In this document: positions 1 through 10,049 of the stretch, in pieces
Layout: each line of letters begins with the position of its first letter
Numbering within the stretch: position 1 is the stretch's first letter
Notes under the pieces: model-generated
What the model was told of the DNA's origin: nothing
Databases searched by the model: none
The model's input: only the letters and a program-made list of their open reading frames with translations
NCBI GenBank assembly: GCA_000447185.1
Contig: KE647207.1
Coordinates: 1 to 21,861 of the forward strand
Length of the DNA stretch: 21,861 bases
Source of the DNA: Vairimorpha apis BRL 01
Taxonomy: Eukaryota > Microsporidia > Nosematidae
Direction: 5' to 3'
Made by a program: the position numbers and the translations under genes

Positions 1-954
1 TGTTTAGAATTAATTTAGATGCAATTTCTTCACAAATAAAATTTTCATCAGATCCAGTATCAATCAAGGCGTTAAATTCATTATTTTCTATCTTAGTTTA
101 GATATTGGTTCTTAAAGAATTAATTATTGGATTACATTAATTACCATGCATTTCTCGAACTTCTATTTACGATTTTCTTTGTTTGATTTACTATTAATTT
201 TCGACTTGTTTACAAAACAGTCTTTAGTTTGATGGCTGGCCATTTTATGATGTTTACATAATTTATCATATAATTTTATGTTTATTATAGCACTTCTAAA
301 GAATTGTTCTTGATTCATGTAAAGATTTTTAAACTTTTGTATTTGTTTACGGTTGCGTTTTGTTTTTAGATTATTTTGGTTTCCGTTTGCATAACGTTAT
401 GATTTTATAACTATTGAAGTTATTATGGTATTTCGTTCTGATTTTATCGATCTTTTTAATCTTACTATTTCTAATCAGTTCTTTGGCCTAGTCCCATGAT
501 AAAAGCGTCACAAAGTTTTTTTTATTCATTCTTAGAAAGATTTCTAATACTTGCCTCAATATTTGCTAATCGAGATATTTCATCATAATATTCTTTTATG
601 TATGTAAATTTAGTTTATTTTATGTTATTCGTTTATTTATATAAACCATCACTTTTGTGAGAGGATTTAATATTTACATAATAGCTTTCTTAAATTATGT
701 GTAATTCGTATTAAATAATGATCGTTTAATTTCTTCTTTGATTAAATCGATATATATCGACATGATCTCATCAGACCAACCATTGGCGTTATTTAGAGCT
801 TCAAATCGGTCAAATTCTTCATTCAAGCAATCTCATCGAATGTCTTTAATTTAAAATAATTTCACCTTTATTGTGATTTGTGTTTTTAAATTATTTTTTC
901 AAATTCATGATATTCTTTATTTATGATTTTATCTATGTCCTTATCTTCTGACAT
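1..954 (-). pseudogene. decayed gag-protease of element C
   Basis: Gag would coat the RNA in virus-like particles, and the protease would cut the polyprotein. The minus-strand ATG at 954-952 opens MSEDKDIDKIINKEYHEFEK, which matches the interrupted gag start of element A (NKNRE then YYEFDK). Later blocks also align: DCLNEEFDRFEALNNANGWS near 810-750, and SIRNLSK followed by DAFIMGLG near 550-480. The zinc knuckle CKHHKMASHQTKDC (about 205-265) has the form C-X2-H-X4-H-X4-C. The protease active site ALIDTGSDENFI lies at about 20-75. Stops break the frame after EKII, after SKNE and between knuckle and protease, and short gaps are needed to align it with A. The frame from about 440 through the knuckle is single, unlike in A, where a shift is needed. 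It is non-functional as it stands. Confidence 0.8.
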
Positions 955-988
955 ATTATTTTTTTAAAGTTTTTCTTATTGTATTCAA

Positions 989-1228
989 TGTGGTAACCCG
1001 TTCAAGTATCAATGCATAAGATGGATATCTTTCTAATATGGTCTGCTCTTCATTACTGAAATAGTCTTTGGTGTTACGATTTTTATCATATTATAATTTT
1101 TTTAAATTACTCTTTCTACTCTTGTAGTTGCTTCCTATTGTATATAATTAAGTTTCTCTTTATATATTTAAGTTGTTTATTAAATCAAAATAAACAAAAT
1201 ATTACAAAAGTGGTAATTGCTTATTACA
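989..1228 (-). repeat. 5' LTR of element C
   Basis: Read on the minus strand, this 240-bp LTR starts TGTAATAAGCAATTACCACT, a worn version of the palindromic start of the other LTRs, and ends GGGTTACCACA. The same 11 bases end the solo LTR at 8338. A TATATAAAG box lies at 1166-1158, about 62 bases in. The block GAAGCAACTACAA near 1130 matches GAAGAAACTACAA in the solo LTR at 8080-8338. It is followed by a leader beginning TTGAATACAATAAG, whose pattern recurs after element A's LTR, and then by gag. The outer edge (1228) is set by the palindrome and could be off by a few bases; the inner edge is firm. Confidence 0.75.
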
Positions 1229-3599
1229 AAACATAATAAATAATTTAAATTTACATTTATAGATTAAGCTAAAATATGATTTTATGTATAGACAAGATTT
1301 CAAAATTATAAATTATTTAAATAGTTGTTGTAAACAAAATTTTACTGTAATATTATTAAAATTATTATTACAAAATAGATTAATTATGTATATTATTATT
1401 TATAAATCTATCAATATAAAAATTTTACATATAATAAATCTAATTTAAAATATATTTAATTAAAAAAACTTTTATCTTTAGCCATAAATATAAATAATTG
1501 TAAATTACTTTGTAAACAAATATATTATAAGTTGACTTAAATATGTAGTTGTCATTAAAATTGGTAATAATTAATTCATTTACTTAATTCAGTGTAAAAA
1601 ATATAAAAAGTATCATAGATTTAGTCATTTAAAGTAATTTTTACATTACATTTTAAACTTAATTTACATGCATCTTTTTTTAAAACTCACAAAAATCTTT
1701 TAAATTATAATGGTCAATCATTATGTAAATAATGTAGTTCAAATATAAATATAATTTTCAAAAATTTGATTTATTATGTTTTTTAATTATAATTTAATTT
1801 GTTTAGTGAAAAATAATATAAAAGTAAAATAAATAAAAATATAAATTTCTTTTTTACGATGGTGCATTTTTAGAATTTGTTTTAAATCATGTGCAGAAAA
1901 TAACATAACACATCAGTTTATAACAATACAATTTTAAAAAATGTGCATTAATTATAAGTTATTAGAATAACTTTTATATTTAAAATAAATATTAAATTAT
2001 CTCATGTCATTTTATACGATGTATATAATATTTTGCGATAATATAAAAAATTTTCTTTAATTGTTTTAATATAAATTAAAAATATGTATATATTAAAACA
2101 TAAAATATAAAATTACATATAAAGAGTATTAGAATTGTGAAAAAATATAAATACTTTTAAATTTTAAGATTATTTTTGTTTAAAAAATACAGATATAAAA
2201 AACATAAAATATTTTATATTCTATGTTTTATTGTAAAAAAAATATTATATACTTAAATTTATGAATTAAAAATAAAGAAATTTAAAATCATATAATATTT
2301 AAATAATTTTTACATTTAAATAAAAAAGAATAAAAACTATTGCAATTTATATTATCTTTTTATTGTGTATAGTTATATTTTCACAAAACATATTAAGTTT
2401 TTATTTTTAACAAATAATCTTAAATATTCCAAAATAAAATTTGATTTAGAAAAGGTAACAATATGGCATTTAAGTAAGAACAATTTCATAATTATTTTTT
2501 AAAAAATTCTATTAACCATAATACACAAAATTTTTACATTATGAATGTATTGTAAATACTTTTTAAATATTAAATTTTAATTTTGAGAATTTATAACATT
2601 TTTTATATTTACATATTATTTAAAAATTAAAGTTAATATATTATCAATGTAAAAAACGTAAATTCAAATTAAAAAAAACATAACTAAAAAATAAAAACTT
2701 TTTTTAATTAAATATATAATTTTGTTTTTTTAAAAAAAATTGAAATGAAAAAAAATTTTAAATTTCAAATGCTTTTTTTATTAAGAATTATGCTAAAAAT
2801 AATAAAACAGAAATTTTTCCAACATCGAAAAACAATAGATTTAATAATATTAAAGTACATATCGTATTAAAATGGTATTAGAATGATATCAAATATAAAA
2901 ATATCAAAATTGCGTTTACGCCGTAAAAAATATACATTAATAAAAATAAAGTATATTACATTAAAAGAGTTAATATAATAATTTTATAAATTTAATTACA
3001 ATTTATTGATTTAAAATTTCAAAACTAAATTTTTTAAAATGTATATAATATAAAATAAAAAATTTATTAACGGAAATAATTGCAATAAGTAAAAGATATA
3101 ATGTTCTTACATATTATGTTTAAAATTTTTAAATTTTAATTGTCCTATGTTATTTTACTAAAATTGACTTAAATAGACTAAGTCTGATAAATAAATATAA
3201 TTTTAAGTAATTATTAAAAAATTTCTAAAATGTTTGTTTTTTAACGTAAAAATGCATTTAAGTATATAATTTTAATTTTTAATTTAAAAATATATCTATG
3301 ATAATATTAAAAAATTAATAATCTATCTGTAAAATTTTAAAATTTTAATTTATACTTAATAATTAAAATTTATTATAATTCATTAAGTTTTATATTTTTT
3401 TAACTAAACCATATTGCTTATTTTTTTACATTTAAAAATATTCGTAAATATTATATCAGAAATATTCAAGTGATGTAAAAATAATAAATATTCTTTTTCT
3501 TATTTAATAATTTACTATAAAGTTAAAGAAATTTAAGAATAAAATTTTAATGATTTATATTTCTAAACAAATTATGAAGTTATTTCTAATTATATATAC
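1229..3599. other. AT-rich stretch, no gene seen
   Basis: About 2.4 kb made almost wholly of A and T, with short homopolymer runs and frequent stops in all frames. I found no ORF with protein-like composition, no retroelement motif, no structured RNA and no clear tandem repeat. It is probably old intergenic or fully decayed transposon sequence. Confidence 0.6.
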
Positions 3600-3990
3600 T
3601 ACACTTCAATACTTATATGTTATTGTCTAGATTTATAACAATTTTTTTCTTTAATTTGGTTTTTACTAAATTAAACTTTATATTCATCTTTAGAAAGAAT
3701 GATCTAATTAAATTCATTACATTTCCACTATTTGCATTAACCTCTTGGTATTAAATTTTATTATAAAAATTTCTTTGTTTAAAATCTTTTTATATGATTA
3801 TCGATCCTAATACTACTAATATCGTTAATTAATAAAATTAATATTACCAAAGTTTATCTTTACTTTATGATTAAACAACAATTTATGTACTTTTCATCAG
3901 GATTATTCTTATTTTTTTAATATTTGGATAGCTTCATCATAAATTTTAGATTCGATTTAATTATAAATAGAATTACATAATATTTGATAT
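3600..3990 (-). pseudogene. Ty3/Gypsy RT fragment (E), heavily decayed
   Basis: Minus-strand reading gives three short blocks in the order seen after the catalytic motif of Ty3/Gypsy RT. They are NHKVKINFGNINFIN near 3870-3825, VVLGSIII near 3815-3790, and EVNANSGN followed by LIRSFF near 3740-3685. Element A has HEVKINFEKSKIGM, EVLGYRV and EVQRLVG followed by WYRKF in the same order. Stops and at least one frame change separate the blocks, and no catalytic YxDD is visible upstream. It is on the same strand as C and D but belongs to neither on position, so it is probably a separate old insertion. The call rests on my alignment by eye of a degenerate stretch and is moderate. Confidence 0.5.
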
Positions 3991-4068
3991 AAGAATAAAG
4001 TAAAGAAAATGCAAACAGAAAAAATAAAGCATAACTAACAAAAAGCTGTTGTAGTAAGTACACGAGAC

Positions 4069-5735
4069 ATGGAGATCATAGCCGAAGAAAAGACTAAATT
4101 GGATATCAGTACTCCGAATATCTTCTCTTATTATACTTTAGATTCGCTTTTAGCAAGTCTTTCAAAGAAGAATGGCCTCAACAAGTATATCTAACAGTTC
4201 TTAATAGATTTGATAGAATGCCTAGAGAGGGTTGGAAAAGGGCTAATGATGTCTTTTGTGCAAGATTTGAATCTGACATGTTGGTCGAGGTTTTTATGAC
4301 AAAAGCAAAAAAAAATTCTTGCTAGCGATTTTGGGGAACAATGCTCAGCTGTGAATTTAAGATAAATCCTAGGAAACGGAGTAAAGTAAAAAGAAAATTG
4401 GAAGAAGAGAGTAGTCTTTTTACGAGTACTGTTCAATTGGAAGCGTCAAAAATTTTTAAAGAGAAGTTTGCAATACGAAAAAAAACAACGTGGAAGATAT
4501 GGAAAGGACAAGGAAAACCTCATTAACAAGAATAGATACCGAAAGACTATAAGATATATATAAATCAATCGAAAACCATGTCATAAATTGCACGGATACT
4601 GCAGGCAGTGCAAATCTGCTATCAGGAAATTACCGGAAAGATAGCTAAACCATCAGTATATAAGAAGAGTATTAAGAACTCTCTTTACTCGTATAGTAAA
4701 TCTCTTTAGAAAGGTGAGGGCATTTGAAAGTCTTTCTGTTAAAGAAAAGGTAGGAGCTAAGAAGTACATGCGAGAGCTAAATATGCTAGCACGTTTAAAG
4801 CATGATAAATATGAAGCAAATGCCAACTTCAATGATAAAATTGCTGTATATTCTAAAAATCTTGAGCTGTCGAACTAAGCCGAGAATATATATAAAACAG
4901 AATCAAGTCTTTGAGCTTTATAAAGTAGTTTCTATATAAAAATCGGTAAACCCCAAGAAAATATACATAACATAGATAAAAAAGATAATTGTCCGTTCTG
5001 GTCAACTTTGTGAAACGAACAGGAGCAAAAAATTGAAAATAACTATAAGAAATATCTTTATGAATTTTTTCCTGATACCGACTAGAGAATTACATTTTCA
5101 ACATATCCCGAATTTGTTGAGATTGTTAAATATTAGCATAATTGGAAAGCAGCTGGATGTGACGGAATCTTCAATTTTTTTGTTAAAAAGTGTAAAGTAT
5201 TGCATCCATTTATGTACGAAATAGTAAAATCGGTCTGCTTAAATGGAAAACAACCAGAGAAATGGTTTTATAAAGGATTGACGTACCTGATCTCGAAAGA
5301 TACACCGACACGTGGTAATAACTTCAGGCCTATCACTTGTATGTCTAATCTTTATAAATTAACTACGAAATGCGCAACCAAGTTTATGCAATTACTAGTT
5401 GAGGAAAAGGATTATTGTCTGAAAATCAGATGGATACAGTTAGACGGGTACAAGGAGCTAAAGAACCGTTTTGCTCAATAATGCAGTCAATAAAGAACAT
5501 GGAAACACGTTGAGAACCATGTAAATTGATATTAAAAAAGCATACGACTTAATAAACCACGCTTACTTGCTAGACTGTATTAGTAAGCTAAGATTTCTTA
5601 TATGGATAAGAGAATTTCTTAAAGCCTCGATCAAGAAGTGGCATATTTAATTGAAGTCGGGATTGGAAACAATATTTGAGAAACAAATTGAGATGGAAAT
5701 ATTACCAAGAAACTCATTATCACCTTTATTATTTA
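4069..5735 (+). pseudogene. non-LTR retrotransposon RT pseudogene, copy 1, truncated
   Basis: The intact protein would make DNA from the element's RNA at a nicked target site. A possible start is the ATG at 4069 (MEIIAEEKTKLDIS). A frame change near 4155 leads to EEWPQQVYLTVLNRFDRMPR, which runs through one TAG to about 4526. Another open block lies near 4690-4876 (AFESLSVKEKVGAKKYMREL). From about 4990 a single frame with three stops gives TYPEFVEIVKY, NWKAAGCDGIFNFF, EKWFYKGLTYLISK and NNFRPITCMSNLYKLTTKC, the finger and palm motifs typical of R2/CR1-type RT. Motif A follows as IDIKKAYDLINHAYLLDC near 5527-5580 and motif B as SLSPLLF near 5715-5735. The sequence stops there because the LTR of element D begins at 5736, so motif C and any endonuclease are missing. 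A sibling copy lies on the minus strand at about 10050-13210. Confidence 0.8.
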
Positions 5736-6107
5736 TGTGATCAGTTGTAGAGTCTGATCCGAAATAATAGAAGGAGTAGATAAATAAGTTTTATTGTAAT
5801 AATTTTTGAAACCCATAGTAAAATTATTATGAATGGTTGTTTTGCTTAAATGATTTTACATAAATTAAAGATGTCGAATCTATAAAAGAATATAAAATAA
5901 GAAATATAAAATGTAAAATTAGCATAAATAACATCTTCTAAAATAATTATTTATTAAATAAAATTCGACCTGTTTAATATCAAATAGAAAAAAAATATTG
6001 AAGTCGGAATAATTAAAAAACAGAATAATGACTTATTCAGTAGTAGATTTAGGTTTCTGTATTGTAAGAGTAGGTTTATCTATTGACAGTTATGAAAGGT
6101 CATAACA
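5736..6107 (-). repeat. 3' LTR of element D
   Basis: The minus strand reads TGTTATGACCTTTCATAACT at the start (6107 down) and ends CAACTGATCACA at 5736, giving 372 bp with TG...CA ends. The first 20 bases are a near-perfect palindrome with 8-base arms and a 4-base loop, the same design as the TGTGGTAA group. Just inside the 3' end, GATCAG (5739-5744) pairs with CTGATC (5754-5759), a hairpin placed as in the other LTRs. A CAATAAAACTTATTT stretch that could serve in 3' processing lies near 5785-5800. The 3' boundary is inferred from CA, the hairpin and the end of RT homology; a partner LTR is not visible. Confidence 0.65.
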
Positions 6108-6690
6108 TTCTGCCACCACTAATATTTAAGTTGGTTTATTTGTATTCATACGTCAGAACCTTCTACTTGAAGTCATCTTTCATTTGTTACAATTTTCGCG
6201 TTTTGTATAATGTCTTATGTATTTAGGTTTTAATTTAGTATCAGAAAATCTTTTTAAATAAACTATTTGTCTTACTTTAACTGGTTTTTTGTTTGTAGAT
6301 GCCATCTTTTCTTGTTTTATATACTCAACATTAGTAGATCTTATATCATTAAAATTATTATTATATACTATTTTTCTAAGAGACCTACTTAAGAAGATGT
6401 TATAAATATTGTTTATTCTTTGCTAGATTTTTTCACTACTTTAGTTAATTTAAATCCTTTATTCATTCAGCATTTTGGCTATAGTCTTATTTATTCTTTC
6501 AGAAATACCATTACTCTGAGGATGATATACCGGAATGAGTTGGTGTATATTTCTCCTTTAGTTAAAATATCTTTTTACTGTTCGACAACATATTGTGGTC
6601 CATTGTCTGAAATAGATTTATTGGGTTTTATAAAGTTTTATTGTTTTTTCAGGATTAGTTATTAGTGAATATTTGGTTGGTAAACATGTA
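6108..6690 (-). pseudogene. integrase C-terminal remnant of element D
   Basis: Integrase would join the cDNA to host DNA. Visible minus-strand blocks, in order, are TKYSLITNPEKTIK, IKPNKSISDNGPQYVVEQ (second catalytic Asp at 6607-6605), LIPVYHPQSNGISERINKTI (catalytic Glu at 6500-6498) and, after a gap, KPVKVRQIVYLKRF with KLKPKYIRHYTKRE, which looks like the GPY/F-type tail. The Asp and Glu codons lie 107 bases apart; DD35E spacing needs 108, so exactly one base has been lost between them, as the frame change also shows. Further stops follow. The first catalytic Asp and the HHCC zinc domain are absent. Element A shares the ISDNG...NGISERINK framework. Confidence 0.75.
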
Positions 6691-8079
6691 ATTAATTAAA
6701 AATAAATTAATGTTTGTAAAATTAATTTCGTTATTATATCTTAGTGTCACAAATGATTATTATCATATTTTATTATAATATTGTTTAATTAACGTATAAA
6801 AAAATTTAAATTAATTAATCACGTAATTTTAAAAAATTAATGATTATTTTTATGTTTTATGTACCATTGTTACATATCACTTTGTCAAAAAGCTTGTTTT
6901 TTATTTTAATTAAGAATAAAACAAAATTTTATCTTGTTCTCACGAGAACTTCTTTTGCTTTATTATAATTATTAATGTATAAGTAAAAGTAAATGACTAC
7001 AAACTTATAAATTTTTAGTTGTACTAGTTGAATGTTATTTGGTTTCTCATTGCTTTATATTCTATAATATCTAAATTAAATTTGTTGTTTTATGTTTTAA
7101 AATCATGAGATCAATTTTAAAAGTTAATATAATTTTGTTGTATTTGAAATAAAACGAATATAACTATTATAGAGATATTAAAATAGATTGTTTATTTTAT
7201 TTGAACTTTTAAATAAAATATAACTTTTTTTAATTTAATAAGACTTTGACTATTAAAATCAATAAATTTACAATAATTGTAAAATTAAGTTATATTCATT
7301 ATTACACATGATTCTATACCAAATGATGATTCATATAATATATAATTTAAAAAAAAGCATTCTTTAAATTTAAATTAATTATTTAAAACATTTATATCAT
7401 AAAAAGATAAAATAGCTAAATGCTTATTATAGAATATAGAATAATAACTTCATATAAAAATTAATAAACTAGTTATGAAATATTATAAAAATGGTTGTAT
7501 TAAATATTTTCTATTTTTACTATTTTAATTTAATATGTAAAGTTCAATACAAATTTAAAATCAATAAATATTTAAAAATGTATGATATACTTTAAATATA
7601 TATGTATTGACAAAAAATAATATGATATTTCTAATATTTTTATATTATAGCATTAGTACTAGCTTATAATCAATTTTATCTTGTCATTTAATAAACAGTT
7701 AATATTAATTTATCAAAAAGATATTTATGTAACTATTTCAGAAGCAAAAGAAAAAGTTCAAATATAAATTTTTTAATAATAACAATACTATTATAAAACT
7801 AAAACGCTTATAATTAAACACATAATTTTTGTAAATTTTACTGTTACTATATTATTTTAATTCGTTAATATTTTTTTTAAATAGTTATCAATATTATCTA
7901 TTACTTTTCCAAATCACTAGATTGATTTATTATAATTGCTACATCCCCTTTGATATATCAGTAATAAATTATTCTATATGTAAGTTGGAACAATAATTTA
8001 AGTTTGATAAATATAAAATCTATTAAACGTTATAATCTGTTAGGAGTTTTTACATAAAACAAACAAAAATAAAAAATAG
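6691..8079. other. AT-rich stretch, no gene seen
   Basis: About 1.4 kb of A/T-dominated sequence between element D and the solo LTR. No frame shows protein-like content, and I could not extend the integrase homology of D into it. I see no promoter, structured RNA or clear tandem repeat. It may hold decayed upstream parts of D, but nothing readable is left. Confidence 0.55.
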
Positions 8080-8338
8080 TGTGGTAATCAGTTACCACAT
8101 TTTATATTTGTTTACTTTTTCATTTCATTTATTTTAAATTTATAGAACGAATAAAATATAAATAGAAGAACACAAGAAGGATTAATTACAATGTATATGA
8201 GAAGAAACTACAATAATAAATTATAATAATAAAACGTATTTAAACAAATCGGGCATCCCCGACGTACGTTTAATGGTAGGGTACGTTTCATTGTTGAAGA
8301 TACCTCTCAACTGGACTGGTACCGAGAGGGTTACCACA
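8080..8338 (+). repeat. solo LTR, TGTGGTAA group
   Basis: A 259-bp stretch starting TGTGGTAATCAGTTACCACA and ending GGGTTACCACA, so the terminal inverted repeat TGTGGTAA/TTACCACA is perfect over 8 bases and the same 8-mer occurs a third time at 8092-8099. A TATAAAT box lies at about 8157-8163. Near the end CCTCTC (8303-8308) pairs with GAGAGG (8324-8329). A second hairpin, ACGTAC with GTACGT, lies at about 8261-8286. Flanks read AATAG before and AAAAG after, a worn 5-bp target duplication with one mismatch. No element body adjoins it, so it is a solo LTR left by LTR-LTR recombination. It is visibly richer in G and C than its surroundings. Confidence 0.85.
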
Positions 8339-10049
8339 AAAAGCTAATAATTTTTTATAGATTTTATAGAGTTTTGTTATAGGAATATTACTAAATTAAA
8401 ATCAACAATAAAATAGTTTGATGCTCTATTTGATTTTATTTAAAAAGACTTAGTATATTTTGTTGAATGAAAAAAGTATGTTTGTCTGTTCTGTAAAAAA
8501 TCTTTTAAAAAATAACCGTTAAATATACATTATCTTCAAATGCGTTTCGAGTCTTTTATAATCAAAATTCTAATAAAATATTGCATATTGAAATAAAAGT
8601 TGTATACCACTAAATATGTATATTATCCGAGTAGTTATTTACTAAAAAAATTGTACTTTATTAAAATTAAAATGTTAATTACAAAAAATACTTTTTTCAT
8701 TTAAATAATAATAAACACAATTATATTAAATTTTTTTAAAAAATACAAATTATAACAAAGTTTTAATAGTGAATTTAAAATTGCTATCGAAATAATGCTT
8801 AGAAGATTTTGATACAATCAATTATAAAATAAAATCAGCATTACATTTTAATTATTATAGATTTAACAAAGAACTTAATTTATTATATATTTTCGAACTT
8901 TAAACTAAACAGATATAATTTTTACTGTATATTTAAAATTTGATGTTTATTGTAATAATTTAAATCTATATTTTTTTATCAATTAATATTTAAATTAAGT
9001 GAATTTTTAAATTACTAATTTTTATCAATAATAATTTTTTTACTAAATATGAGCCTTTTGATTCATAATAAACTAGATTATTTTTTATGTTTTAAAAAGC
9101 TGAAATAATATAAACCATAAAAATGATTACAAAAATAGAAATTTGTTAAATAAAATTACATATAATAAAACATTAAATATTTAAAAAAATTTACATCAAA
9201 ATTGTGAAATAAAATCATATGGTAAAGTTTCAATTATTTTTTTATAAAAAGAATTACTACATAAATATTTTTTTCATATTTAACAGATAATTTTTACTGA
9301 TGAAATATTAAATAGATGGTTTTGATAGTTAGAATATTATAGAATTAAATAAATAAATAAGATTTATATATAATATAAATTATAATTTAAAGTTCTTATA
9401 TGTATTCAGAATTGTTTATCATATACATTTTACATATTTCTAAAATTTAAAACTCATATTTTTTGTAAAAAAATAAAAAAAATACTTCATTTATAAAAAA
9501 CTAATATTTACATTTCAATAATGTTCTCTGTTAAAATACGATAAAAAAATTATTTAATATTAAAGTTTATTTTTAATTTATTCTAGCGTTTAAATATTTA
9601 AAAATTTCAATTTATTTGCATTAATTTTTTTAATATAAGCATTTTAGAATATTAATATATAATATTATATTAAATAATTATTACAATGATATATTATAGA
9701 CAAAAATAACTTACTTTTAAATAATTACAAATAAATATATTTTTAAAATTTAATATTTAAGAACGTAAACTAGAGTAAAACTATATGTTTTAATAAGTTT
9801 AATTATATTATCAAATTTTAAAGTGCAAAAAAATAAAATTGTATTTATCATAAGTATTTTACAATATTTAAACAATAATGATATACTTAAACCTTTATAT
9901 AAATATGATTGTTTTTTTCTTAACAAAACTTTTAACAACATTTATGAAATAATAATAAAATATTTTAATAACAAAAGTTTATCTTCTGATCACATTGTAT
10001 TAGATATTAATTTTTCATACTCCAGTTACACCTCTTGTTAGGTAAGCTT
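8339..10049. other. AT-rich stretch, no gene seen
   Basis: About 1.7 kb dominated by A and T. Two short overlapping reading frames near 9750-10041 run on opposite strands and have only low-complexity Asn/Lys/Ile/Phe-rich content, as expected by chance at this composition. No retroelement motif, RNA gene or repeat is recognisable. Confidence 0.55.

Larger units (their letters stand above)
1..1228 (-). mobile_element. Ty3/Gypsy element C, 5' half, runs off left edge
   Basis: On the minus strand the order is LTR (1228 to 989), a leader of about 34 bases, gag ATG at 954, gag, zinc knuckle and then the aspartic protease motif at the very left of the window. RT, RNase H, integrase and the 3' LTR would lie beyond position 1. 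Gag, zinc knuckle and protease all align with element A at 17734-21861, so both belong to one family. C is the older copy: its gag has several in-frame stops and small indels, while A keeps long open stretches. Family membership rests on several shared peptides in the same order, so it is firm; the exact left boundary is not visible. Confidence 0.85.
5736..6690 (-). mobile_element. Ty3/Gypsy element D, 3' end only
   Basis: On the minus strand, integrase remnants (6690 to about 6120) are followed by a purine-rich stretch (GTGGTGGCAGAA, just above 6107) and then an LTR (6107 to 5736). The upstream part of the element (gag, protease, RT, 5' LTR) is not recognisable beyond about 6690, where the sequence turns into AT-rich desert. 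Its integrase resembles that of A, but its LTR sequence is different (TGTTATGA rather than TGTGGTAA), so I treat it as a sister family. Its LTR abuts the non-LTR RT pseudogene exactly after motif B, which suggests that D inserted into that older element. Confidence 0.75.

Noticed and set aside
1229..3599. A search for host genes, tRNAs or CRISPR-like repeats in the AT deserts
   Set aside because: No frame, cloverleaf-like structure or regularly spaced repeat stands out by eye; A/T runs alone are not evidence.
6420..6665. Plus-strand reading frame in element D
   Set aside because: Antisense to the integrase remnant with the SDNG and NGISERINK blocks.
8080..8338. Solo LTR considered as a structured RNA or terminator locus
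   Set aside because: Its hairpins are explained by LTR architecture shared with four other LTRs; no independent sign of an RNA gene.
9750..10041. Two overlapping short reading frames on opposite strands
   Set aside because: Low-complexity Asn/Ile/Lys/Phe-rich translations in AT-rich DNA, no motif, and mutual overlap; chance frames.
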